From the NCBI GenBank assembly GCA_030594585.1, contig JAUVEX010000069.1:1-5078 (forward strand): DNA of 5,078 nt, read 5' to 3'. Shown in pieces: positions 1-4,861 of this stretch (position 1 is the stretch's first letter; each line of letters begins with the position of its first letter). The stretch comes from an archaeon. Lineage in GTDB: Archaea; EX4484-52; B79-G9. Both the position numbers and the translations under genes were made by a program. The notes under the pieces were generated by a model, which was given only the letters and a program-made list of their open reading frames with translations, was not told the origin of the DNA and did no database searches.

Positions 1-1
1 A

Positions 2-112
2 TTACTTGATGAAAAAAACGAACCAAGAGGAAAAGAAATAAAGGATGTTATTGCAAAGGAGTGTGTTGAGCGCTTCCCGACGGTCGGAAAAATTGCAAGG
101 ACAATAGTTTAA
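2..112 (+). CDS. rpl14: 50S ribosomal protein L14 (uL14), C-terminal end only
   Basis: This is the last 36 codons plus TAA of a gene that begins before the window. The peptide reads LLDEKNEPRGKEIKDVIAKE and continues to end in ARTIV. It matches the end of archaeal L14, where a Gly-containing segment leads into a helix of the form 'V..E...R.P.....A...V'. L14 is a large-subunit protein that binds 23S rRNA near the subunit interface. The assignment rests on this short tail plus position: L14 directly precedes L24 in archaeal spc operons. The next gene starts 12 bases after the stop. Nothing can be said about its start or regulation. Confidence 0.85.
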   Translation, partial: LLDEKNEPRGKEIKDVIAKECVERFPTVGKIARTIV

Positions 113-124
113 AGGTGTTTGTAA

Positions 125-556
125 ATGAAAAAAGAATTTTCAAAAAACTGGAACAAAAGCAAACAGCCTCGAAAACAAAGAAAATATGTACATAATGCTA
201 CAACCAACATAAAAAGAAAGCTTTTGGGATGCAATCTGTCAAAAGCACTTCAAAACATATACAAAAGAAGATCTTTCACACTCAAAAAAGGCGACAGGGT
301 AAAAGTCGCACGCGGAGCGAACAAAGGAAAAACAGGCGAAGTAACCAAAATATCTGTAAAGGACACGAAAATATACATCGCAGGACTTGTAACAAAAAAA
401 GTGAATGGAACTGAAGTTCAGGTGCCTTTTCACCCGTCAAGCCTACAAATTACAGAACTTGACCTAAAAGATGTAAAGCGAGAAAAATCGATAAAGAAAA
501 AAGAGACTAAAACCGAAGAAAAAACGAAAAAGCAAAAAGAGACTAAAAAAGAGTGA
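125..556 (+). CDS. rpl24: 50S ribosomal protein L24 (uL24), archaeal form with Lys-rich C-terminal tail
   Basis: The protein has 143 residues and binds 23S rRNA early in 50S assembly. The N-terminal part has the archaeal/eukaryotic signature SKQPRKQRKYVHNA (residues 12-25), followed by a helical segment with LSKAL. A KOW motif lies at about residues 53-80 (KKGDRVKVARGANKGKTGEV). The family's closing segment VPFHPSSLQIT is at about 100-110. Residues 117-143 are an added tail made almost only of Lys, Glu and Thr, absent from a minimal L24 and probably disordered. The ATG start is supported by GGTG at 114-117, 7 bases upstream. It lies between L14 and S4e as in other archaea, and its TGA stop is inside the SD of S4e. 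Confidence 0.96.
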   Translation: MKKEFSKNWNKSKQPRKQRKYVHNATTNIKRKLLGCNLSKALQNIYKRRSFTLKKGDRVKVARGANKGKTGEVTKISVKDTKIYIAGLVTKKVNGTEVQVPFHPSSLQITELDLKDVKREKSIKKKETKTEEKTKKQKETKKE

Positions 557-557
557 T
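552..557 (+). promoter_or_regulatory. Ribosome binding site of S4e, fused to the L24 stop
   Basis: AGTGAT matches the archaeal SD consensus GGTGAT at five of six positions and contains the TGA stop of L24 (554-556). Its first base is 10 nt before the ATG at 562, the spacing seen throughout this operon. A possible GTG at 553 lies inside this site, so it cannot be the start. Confidence 0.7.
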
Positions 558-561
558 TATT

Positions 562-1290
562 ATGCATATGAAACGACTTGGAGTATCAAAACATATTCCT
601 GTAAAGAAAAAAGAATCAAAATTCATAGTATGCCCTGCAGCAGGACCGCATGCAAAAAGAGAATGCATACCATTACAGATAATTTTAAGAGACATCCTGA
701 AATACGCAGACACGGCAAAAGAAGCAAAAAAAATACTTGCTCATGGCGATGTCTTTGTTGACGGAACCAAAAAAGGCGACCACAAATATCCGGTCGGTCT
801 TATGGATGTTGTTTCAATTCCTAAAACCAAAGAATATTATAGGGTTATTGCAAAAGAAGGAAAACTCGTGCTTGCAAAGATTACAAAAGAAAAAGCAGAA
901 AGAAAACTTGTCAGAATAAACAATAAAACAACAATAAAAACCGGTGCATCCCAGCTTAATCTTCATGACGGCAGAAACATCACAATTGCTGTTAAAGATG
1001 CAAAAAAACCAAAAGAGGATAAATACAATACCGGAGATACAATCATAATTTCCCTTCCAGACCAAAAAATCGAAAAACAACTAGAGATGAAAGAAGGAAA
1101 CATGGCAATGATTACAAAAGGAAAACATGCAGGTGTTACAGGAAAGGTTAAAAAAATAATAAATCCTTCCGGCATGGAAAAAGGCAAAATAGTAATTGAA
1201 ACAGCTGATAAAAAAGAAGCAACAACCCTTAAATCATATGCATTCATAATCGGCGAGAAAACGCCGGAAATTACACTAGAAAACAAGTGA
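562..1290 (+). CDS. rps4e: 30S ribosomal protein S4e (eS4)
   Basis: The protein has 242 residues from the chosen start, normal for archaeal S4e, an archaeal/eukaryotic small-subunit protein without a bacterial counterpart. The N-terminal piece has MKRLGVSKHIPVKKKES and CPAAGPH, equivalent to the family's 'HLKRL..PK.W' and 'P.PGPH'. An S4-type RNA-binding fold follows at about 37-100 (IPLQIILRDIL, EAKKIL, VFVDG, YPVGLMDVV). The central domain contains QLNLHDGRNI (131-140) and NTGDT (156-160). A KOW motif is at about 178-200 (EGNMAMITKGKHAGVTGKV). An in-frame GTG at 553 and a second ATG at 568 are alternatives. I prefer 562 because the SD at 552-557 is at the operon's usual distance and because the decamer GATTATTATG also marks the starts of L32e and L18. 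The usual aromatic residue before 'RK' near position 13 appears to be Pro-Val here. Confidence 0.95.
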   Translation: MHMKRLGVSKHIPVKKKESKFIVCPAAGPHAKRECIPLQIILRDILKYADTAKEAKKILAHGDVFVDGTKKGDHKYPVGLMDVVSIPKTKEYYRVIAKEGKLVLAKITKEKAERKLVRINNKTTIKTGASQLNLHDGRNITIAVKDAKKPKEDKYNTGDTIIISLPDQKIEKQLEMKEGNMAMITKGKHAGVTGKVKKIINPSGMEKGKIVIETADKKEATTLKSYAFIIGEKTPEITLENK

Positions 1291-1296
1291 TATTTA

Positions 1297-1830
1297 ATGT
1301 CTGAAAAAGAAAATAAAAAAGAGAATCCTATGAGGAAAATCAAGGTTTCAAAAGTAACCTTGAGCATTGCTCTAAAAGAGTCTGGAGAGAATATTGAAAA
1401 AGCATACACTCTTGCAGAAAGGCTTACAGATGCAAAACCCGTCAGGACTCTTGCAACAAGAAGGGCCAGAACTTTCCGTATCAGGAAAGGGCTTCCAATA
1501 GGCGTTAAAGTCACTTTAAGAGAAAACAAAGGTATTGAATTTTTAAAGAAAGTGCTTATTGCAAAAGAAAATAAGCTTTCCTCCAACAACTTCGATGATG
1601 AAGGAAATTTCGGTTTCGGGGTTGAAGAATACTTAGATATTCCGGGTCAAAAATACGATCCAAAGCTCGGCATGCTGGGCTTAAATGTAAATGTTTCTCT
1701 TGAAAGAGCAGGTTTTAGGGTAAAAAGGCGAAAAATACAGAAAAGAAAACTGCCTAAAAACCACAAGATAAATAAAGGAGATGCAATATCGTTTGCCGAA
1801 AAAGAAATAGGCATTCGAATAGCAAAATAA
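1297..1830 (+). CDS. rpl5: 50S ribosomal protein L5 (uL5)
   Basis: The protein has 177 residues, as expected for archaeal L5, which binds 5S rRNA and helps form the central protuberance together with L18. Family landmarks are NPMRKIKVSKV (10-20) and AERLTDAKPVRTLATRRARTF (about 40-60), followed by RKGLPIGVKVTLR, the 5S/P-site tRNA region. FDDEGNFGFGVEEYLDIPG lies at about 99-117, KYDPKLGMLG at 119-128 and SLERAGFRVKRR at 134-145. The ATG at 1297 is preceded by AGTGAT (1286-1291), which contains the TGA stop of S4e. A later in-frame ATG (residue 12) would give a protein starting MRKIK. It lacks an SD-like site, so the 11 polar residues MSEKENKKENP are probably real. Confidence 0.96.
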   Translation: MSEKENKKENPMRKIKVSKVTLSIALKESGENIEKAYTLAERLTDAKPVRTLATRRARTFRIRKGLPIGVKVTLRENKGIEFLKKVLIAKENKLSSNNFDDEGNFGFGVEEYLDIPGQKYDPKLGMLGLNVNVSLERAGFRVKRRKIQKRKLPKNHKINKGDAISFAEKEIGIRIAK

Positions 1831-1831
1831 T

Positions 1832-1837
1832 GGTGAT
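1832..1837 (+). promoter_or_regulatory. Ribosome binding site of S14 (perfect GGTGAT)
   Basis: This exact GGTGAT starts 9 nt before the GTG at 1841. It supports a GTG start and a long S14 N-terminus. No similar site precedes the internal ATG at 1904, which would give the usual short S14. Confidence 0.75.
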
Positions 1838-1840
1838 TGC

Positions 1841-2068
1841 GTGGGTGAATACAAAAAATCATTAAAGGCTATTGAGCACAAAAAGCCAAAAGTTGCCAGA
1901 TTCATGAAGCATAATGTTCCAAAGGACCGAAAAAACGGCCTTGGAAATGCAGTATGCCGAAGATGCGGCAAAAAAGGCATGGGTGTCATAAGCAAATACG
2001 GCCTTAACTATTGCAGAAGATGCTTTAGGGAACAGGCAAAAACATTGGGTTTTAAGAAATACAGCTAA
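1841..2068 (+). CDS. rps14: 30S ribosomal protein S14 (uS14), zinc-binding, N-terminally extended, GTG start
   Basis: The protein has 75 residues and belongs to the 30S head. The zinc site is complete: CRRC (39-42) and CRRC (58-61) with 15 residues between. It is followed by the family ending FREQAKTLGFKKYS, and KYGLNYCRRCF is diagnostic. Most archaeal S14 proteins are about 50-56 residues, so the first 20 or so residues (MGEYKKSLKAIEHKKPKVAR) are an extension. From memory, similar long forms occur in some DPANN archaea. GTG at 1841 is preferred for its perfect SD at 1832-1837; starting at the ATG at 1904 would give 54 residues but has no SD. It lies between L5 and S8 as in other archaea. Confidence 0.93.
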   Translation: MGEYKKSLKAIEHKKPKVARFMKHNVPKDRKNGLGNAVCRRCGKKGMGVISKYGLNYCRRCFREQAKTLGFKKYS

Positions 2069-2080
2069 AGAGGTTTTAAA

Positions 2081-2467
2081 ATGAGACATAATCCGCTCGC
2101 AGATGCTTTAAGTGTTATGAAAAACGCAGAAAATGCAGGGAAAAAAGAGTGCATACTTAATATAGAATCAAATATGCTTAAATCCGTGCTCAGCATCATG
2201 AAAACTAAAGGATATATAGGGGATTTTTCCGTTGTTGACAAGATTGAAGGCGGAAAAATAAAAGTAATGCTTAAAGGACATATAAATGACTGCAAAGCAA
2301 TCCTGCCACAATTTACAGTAAAAAAAGATGAGTATGAAAAATGGGAAAAAAGGTATCTTCTTGCAGTAAATGTAGGGACTCTTATAGTATCAACATCAAC
2401 CGGCGTAAAAGCGCATAATGAAGTAAAAGGAAAATTTGGCGGGAAATTAATAGCATTTGTTTATTAG
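2081..2467 (+). CDS. rps8: 30S ribosomal protein S8 (uS8)
   Basis: The protein has 128 residues, close to the usual archaeal length of about 130. S8 binds the central domain of 16S rRNA and is needed for 30S platform assembly. The N-terminal domain shows NPLADALSVMKNAENAGKKE (4-23), followed by LKSVLSIMKTKGYIGDF. The archaeal insert EKWEKRYL is at 86-93. The C-terminal RNA-binding loop IVSTSTGVKAH is at 102-112 and the chain ends GGKLIAFVY, as in the family. The start is ATG with GAGGT at 2070-2074, the least GGTGAT-like SD in the window. The TAG stop shares its last G with the SD of L6. Confidence 0.96.
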   Translation: MRHNPLADALSVMKNAENAGKKECILNIESNMLKSVLSIMKTKGYIGDFSVVDKIEGGKIKVMLKGHINDCKAILPQFTVKKDEYEKWEKRYLLAVNVGTLIVSTSTGVKAHNEVKGKFGGKLIAFVY

Positions 2468-2472
2468 GTGAT
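2467..2472 (+). promoter_or_regulatory. Ribosome binding site of L6, sharing a base with the S8 stop
   Basis: GGTGAT begins with the last G of the S8 TAG stop and lies 10 nt before TTG at 2477. The in-frame GTG at 2468 is part of this site, so it is unlikely to be the start. The site therefore decides for a TTG start. Confidence 0.72.
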
Positions 2473-2476
2473 TTTT

Positions 2477-2992
2477 TTGGAAGAAACTATTACAGTGCCC
2501 GAAGGTATTGAAGCAAAAATGAGTGAGAATATGCTCTCAGTCAAAGGGAATAATGGCGAAATGGAGAGAAAATTCATCCACCCGCATGTTTCAATGGAAT
2601 TAAAAGACGGCATTGTTGTAAAAACAGAGTCCGAGAGAAAAAAGGATCGCGCTGTTGTCGGAACATGGAAAGTGCATGTAAACAACATGTTTAAGGGCGT
2701 ATCTGAAGGATACACATATAAAATGAAAATCGTGTATGTTCATTTTCCCATGACTGCAAAAGTTGAGGACAATAAAGTTGTCATAAACAATTTTGTCGGG
2801 GGAAAAGGAAAACGATACGCAAATATTGTCGGCGATGCACAGGTTTCAATCAAAAAAGAAGATATAGAAATTACCGGATGCGATAAAGAAGCCGTCGGAC
2901 AGACTGCGGCAAATATTGAACAGGCATGCAAAAAGAAAAACAAGGACATCAGAGTATTCCATGACGGAATTTATATAACACACAAAGGATGA
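2477..2992 (+). CDS. rpl6: 50S ribosomal protein L6 (uL6), probable TTG start
   Basis: The protein has 171 residues from TTG, slightly short of the roughly 180 usual in archaea. L6 binds 23S rRNA near the factor-binding site. It shows the two-fold L6 repeat. The first domain runs from TITVPEGIEAKM (4-15) to about residue 75 and includes KKDRAVVGTWKVHVNNMFKG. The second runs from YKMKIVYVHFPM (81-92) to the end, with GDAQVSIKKEDIEITGCDKE and the archaeal ending RVFHDGIYITHKG. The start is TTG rather than GTG at 2468 (which would add MIF) because that GTG lies inside the SD. Its TGA stop lies within the SD of L32e. Confidence 0.94.
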   Translation: MEETITVPEGIEAKMSENMLSVKGNNGEMERKFIHPHVSMELKDGIVVKTESERKKDRAVVGTWKVHVNNMFKGVSEGYTYKMKIVYVHFPMTAKVEDNKVVINNFVGGKGKRYANIVGDAQVSIKKEDIEITGCDKEAVGQTAANIEQACKKKNKDIRVFHDGIYITHKG

Positions 2993-2993
2993 T
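2988..2993 (+). promoter_or_regulatory. Ribosome binding site of L32e, fused to the L6 stop
   Basis: GATGAT, one mismatch from GGTGAT, contains the TGA stop of L6 and lies 10 nt before the ATG at 2998. The ATG at 2989 falls inside this site and is therefore a poor start. As at S4e and L18, the decamer GATTATTATG runs into the start codon. Confidence 0.65.
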
Positions 2994-2997
2994 TATT

Positions 2998-3552
2998 ATG
3001 ACAGATATGCTTAAACTCCGCGCAGATATGAAAAAAAGAAGGCCTTCATTTGCCAGAAGCGAAGGAAGTTCCAAAAACACACGAAAAACAAAAGACGCCT
3101 GGAGAAAACCAAAAGGAAGAGACAACAAGCTTCGAAGAAGAGTGAATGGTGAAGGCGTTGTAAGCAAAGGATATTCTGTCCCAAACGCTGTTCGCGGGCT
3201 TCACGCATGCGGGCTTAATGATGTGATTGTTGAAAACAGCACACAACTAATAAATCTCGACCCAAAAACAGATGCTGCACGAATCGCTGCAACTGTCGGC
3301 ACAAAAAAGAAGATTGTGCTGGTTGCTGAAGCAAAAAAACTCAAAATAAAGATTTTAAACCCGCTTTACAAAAAAAAGATAAAAAAGGAGAAAGAAGAAA
3401 AACCAAAAAAAGCTCCTAAAAAAAGCGATGATACAAAAAAGGCATATGAGACTGTAAAGGAAAAAGAGATAATTAAAAAGCCTGCGGAAAAAAAGAAGGC
3501 ACCCATAAAACCAACCGCAAAAAAAGAGGCGACAAAAAAGGTATCAAAGTGA
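2998..3552 (+). CDS. rpl32e: 50S ribosomal protein L32e (eL32) with long Lys-rich C-terminal tail
   Basis: The protein has 184 residues; the conserved core is about residues 1-120. It is an archaeal/eukaryotic large-subunit protein that contacts 23S rRNA. Core landmarks are KKRRPSFARSEG (12-23), the diagnostic DAWRKPKGRDNKLRRR (33-48), GYSVPNAVRGLHACGLNDVIVEN (58-80) and a final strand, KIVLVAEAKKLKIKILNP. Residues 122-184 form an added low-complexity tail of Lys, Glu, Ala and Pro, probably disordered and RNA-binding. An upstream ATG at 2989 would add MII but lies inside the SD. It follows L6 as in other archaea. The next gene downstream is not the expected L19e but a small zinc-ribbon gene, and the L32e TGA is part of that gene's SD. 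Confidence 0.95.
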   Translation: MTDMLKLRADMKKRRPSFARSEGSSKNTRKTKDAWRKPKGRDNKLRRRVNGEGVVSKGYSVPNAVRGLHACGLNDVIVENSTQLINLDPKTDAARIAATVGTKKKIVLVAEAKKLKIKILNPLYKKKIKKEKEEKPKKAPKKSDDTKKAYETVKEKEIIKKPAEKKKAPIKPTAKKEATKKVSK

Positions 3553-3553
3553 T
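3548..3553 (+). promoter_or_regulatory. Ribosome binding site of the small zinc-ribbon gene, fused to the L32e stop
   Basis: AGTGAT contains the L32e TGA and lies 11 nt before the GTG at 3559, exactly as for L5 and S5. This is the main evidence that the GTG-initiated small gene is translated. Confidence 0.7.
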
Positions 3554-3558
3554 AAAAA

Positions 3559-3738
3559 GTGGATGACATTACATTCCTTCGGCTGTCTAAATTGCACTGC
3601 CCTAAATGCGGCATGCTTGGGAACACAAAAAAGATGTACAGCATCAATTTTTTTGAGTGCCCCGGCTGCAAGACAACATTTACGGAAGATGTAATCATAT
3701 CAGCAACAAATGAAGAAGTTCCACTGGATAATAATTAG
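3559..3738 (+). CDS. Small zinc-ribbon protein of unknown function between L32e and L19e, GTG start
   Basis: I do not recognise this 59-residue protein. It carries two zinc knuckles, HCPKCG (Cys14 and Cys17) and CPGC (Cys34 and Cys37), separated by 16 residues, a classic four-Cys zinc ribbon. The N-terminus MDDITFLRLSK is short and the acidic tail after FTEDVIISA ends in EEVPLDNN. The gene starts 6 bases after L32e and ends 10 bases before L19e. It has its own SD (3548-3553) and a TAG stop that shares a base with the SD of L19e, so it is built into the operon. Archaeal operons normally pass straight from L32e to L19e. It could be a lineage-specific ribosomal protein, an assembly or translation factor, or a captured transposase-type zinc ribbon (the 'C..C..tFT' ending is reminiscent). 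It is about as long as S27e but lacks that family's Gly-Gly-Lys region. The acidic end is unusual for an rRNA-binding protein. Confidence 0.8.
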   Translation: MDDITFLRLSKLHCPKCGMLGNTKKMYSINFFECPGCKTTFTEDVIISATNEEVPLDNN

Positions 3739-3748
3739 GTGTTAAAAA

Positions 3749-4189
3749 ATGGATCTTAAAAGCCAGCGAAGAATGGCCGCAGAAATCATGAAAACCGGAA
3801 CAACAAGAGTCTGGATCAATCCTGAAGAGACTGCAAAAGTCAATGAGGCAATAACCAAGCAGGATGTCAGAAACCTTGTAAATGGCGGCTTAATCTGCGC
3901 GCTTTCGATAAAAGGTACAAGCAATTCCAGAGCAAAAATAAAAAAAGTACAGAAGAAAAAAGGCAGGCAAAAAGGCCAGGGCTCAAGAAAAGGCACAAAG
4001 AACACAAGAACACCCACAAAAGAAAAGTGGATGAAGGCCATACGGGCAATAAGAAAGGAACTTAAAACCTTAAGAGACGCAGAAAAAATAACTGTCCGCG
4101 AATACAGGCAGCTTTATTCCTGGGCAACAGCAGGCAGGATAAAAGACAAGGCATACTTAAAGCTTCAGATAAAGAAACTAAGAGAGTAG
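3749..4189 (+). CDS. rpl19e: 50S ribosomal protein L19e (eL19)
   Basis: The protein has 146 residues, a normal archaeal length. It is an archaeal/eukaryotic large-subunit protein with a globular N-terminal part and a long helical basic extension that contacts rRNA. Landmarks are MDLKSQRRMAAEIMKTG (1-17), VWINPEE (21-27), DVRNLVNGGLI (39-49), the basic loop KKKGRQKGQGSRKGTKNTRT (69-88) and WMKAIRAIRKELKTLRD (94-110). It ends in a helical segment YRQLYSWATAGRIKDKAYL. The ATG at 3749 has GGTG at 3738-3741, whose first G is the end of the TAG of the zinc-ribbon gene. The TAG stop of L19e lies inside the SD-like GTAGAT (4186-4191) of L18. Confidence 0.96.
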   Translation: MDLKSQRRMAAEIMKTGTTRVWINPEETAKVNEAITKQDVRNLVNGGLICALSIKGTSNSRAKIKKVQKKKGRQKGQGSRKGTKNTRTPTKEKWMKAIRAIRKELKTLRDAEKITVREYRQLYSWATAGRIKDKAYLKLQIKKLRE

Positions 4190-4195
4190 ATTATT

Positions 4196-4861
4196 ATGAC
4201 ACACAGCAGATACTTAATGCATTTTAAAAGAAGAAGAGAGGGCAAAACAAACTATAAAAAAAGGCTTCAGCTTCTTATATCTAAAAAAACACGGCTTGTT
4301 GTACGCGTTACAAACAACCAGTTAATCGCACAATTTATAAGCTACAAGCAAAAGGGCGATACAGCCATTGTTGGTGTTGTATCCGGATCCCTTGAAAAAT
4401 ATGGCTGGAAAAATTCAAAAAATAATGTTCCTGCAGCATACCTTACAGGGCTTTTGCTTGCACAAAAAGCAAAGGAACATAAAATAAAAGAAGCAATACT
4501 TGATTCAGGATTACAGACTATGCGAAAAGGCGGAAAGATATACGCGACTGTAAAGGGCGTTGTTGACGGCGGCGTAGAAATCCCTGTTGATGAATCTATG
4601 TTTCCAACAGATGAGCGCATAAAAGGCACACATATAGATGCTTACAGAAAGACAAAAATAGCCGATGATTTCGAAAAGACAAAAACCAAACTGCAAACAG
4701 GAACACCGATAAAAAAAGAAAAAACAATTGCAAAAAGTCATGAAACTTTGGTTCAACCACGGACTAAAGTCCATGGCTTGGTTGGTTCGGTTTCAAGCCG
4801 TTCAAAGCCTCGCACCGCGCAAAAGCACGGTGCTTCAACTATTGAAAGTGATAAAAAATGA
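4196..4861 (+). CDS. rpl18: 50S ribosomal protein L18 (uL18) with unusual C-terminal extension
   Basis: The protein has 221 residues. The core (about 1-166) is archaeal L18, which binds 5S rRNA with L5. It shows KRRREGKTNYKKRLQLL (11-27), the strand RLVVRVTNNQLIAQFI (33-48), AAYLTGLLLAQKA (80-92), EAILDSGLQ (99-107) and GVVDGGVEIP (121-130), and ends near KIADDFEKTK. Residues 168-221 have no counterpart in a typical short L18. They begin Lys-rich and change at about 182 to a Ser/Thr/Arg/Gln/His-rich stretch. The DNA coding for this part (4741-4840) is 51% GC by my count, against 32% for the 100 bases before it, and contains two palindromes. The frame stays open, and the ending AGTGATAAAAAATGA supplies both the SD and the start of S5. 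The start is ATG with GTAGAT 10 nt upstream, the weakest SD match here. Confidence 0.94.
   Translation: MTHSRYLMHFKRRREGKTNYKKRLQLLISKKTRLVVRVTNNQLIAQFISYKQKGDTAIVGVVSGSLEKYGWKNSKNNVPAAYLTGLLLAQKAKEHKIKEAILDSGLQTMRKGGKIYATVKGVVDGGVEIPVDESMFPTDERIKGTHIDAYRKTKIADDFEKTKTKLQTGTPIKKEKTIAKSHETLVQPRTKVHGLVGSVSSRSKPRTAQKHGASTIESDKK
4757..4776 (+). repeat. Palindrome 1 in the L18 extension (CTAAAG core)
   Basis: This reads CCACGGACTAAAGTCCATGG. The arms are CCA-C-GGAC and GTCC-A-TGG around a TAAA loop, with the closing T-A able to pair as well. The one internal mismatch is C-A on this strand, which becomes a G-U wobble in RNA from the other strand. It is preceded by GTTCAA and followed by CTT. It resembles, from memory, the widespread TTCA-stem-CTAAAG-stem-CTTT family of short prokaryotic palindromic repeats. 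It is not a terminator: no T-run follows and it sits inside an open reading frame. Confidence 0.65.
4812..4833 (+). repeat. Palindrome 2 in the L18 extension (CAAAAG core)
   Basis: The left arm GCACCG-C-GC and the right arm GC-A-CGGTGC enclose an AAAA loop, giving eight pairs plus one C-A mismatch. Like palindrome 1, the mismatch is C-A on this strand and G-U on the other. The loop is of the form C(T/A)AAAG and the right arm is followed by TT, so the unit ends GCTT as in palindrome 1. The arm sequences differ, so the two share architecture, not sequence. The loop centres are about 56 bases apart. Confidence 0.65.
4847..4852 (+). promoter_or_regulatory. Ribosome binding site of S5 inside the end of L18
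   Basis: AGTGAT lies 11 nt before the ATG at 4858, within the last codons of L18. With the ATGA overlap of L18 stop and S5 start, it indicates translational coupling and supports the S5 start. Confidence 0.7.

Noticed and set aside
70..84. CCGACGGTCGG inverted repeat in the L14 tail
   Set aside because: The stem is only 4 base pairs within conserved coding sequence and no regulatory context supports it.
553..561. GTG at 553 as the S4e start, and likewise ATG at 2989 for L32e
   Set aside because: Both codons lie inside the SD hexamer used for the downstream ATG and overlap the previous stop; no SD lies upstream at the usual 9-11 nt.
963..1589. A 208-codon open frame on the minus strand across S4e and L5
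   Set aside because: It spans two clearly conserved ribosomal genes, is rich in Phe/Ser/Leu as expected from the reverse of Lys/Glu-rich coding, and has no recognisable domain.
3559..3738. Assigning the small zinc ribbon as S27e
   Set aside because: The length and the two Cys pairs are similar, but the Cys spacing is 16 rather than about 15 and the conserved Gly-Gly-Lys region after the second pair is missing; the tail is acidic.
4812..4833. The strong hairpin near the L18 end as a transcription terminator
   Set aside because: No T-rich run follows it, it lies inside L18, and S5 is translationally coupled downstream, so termination here would make no sense.
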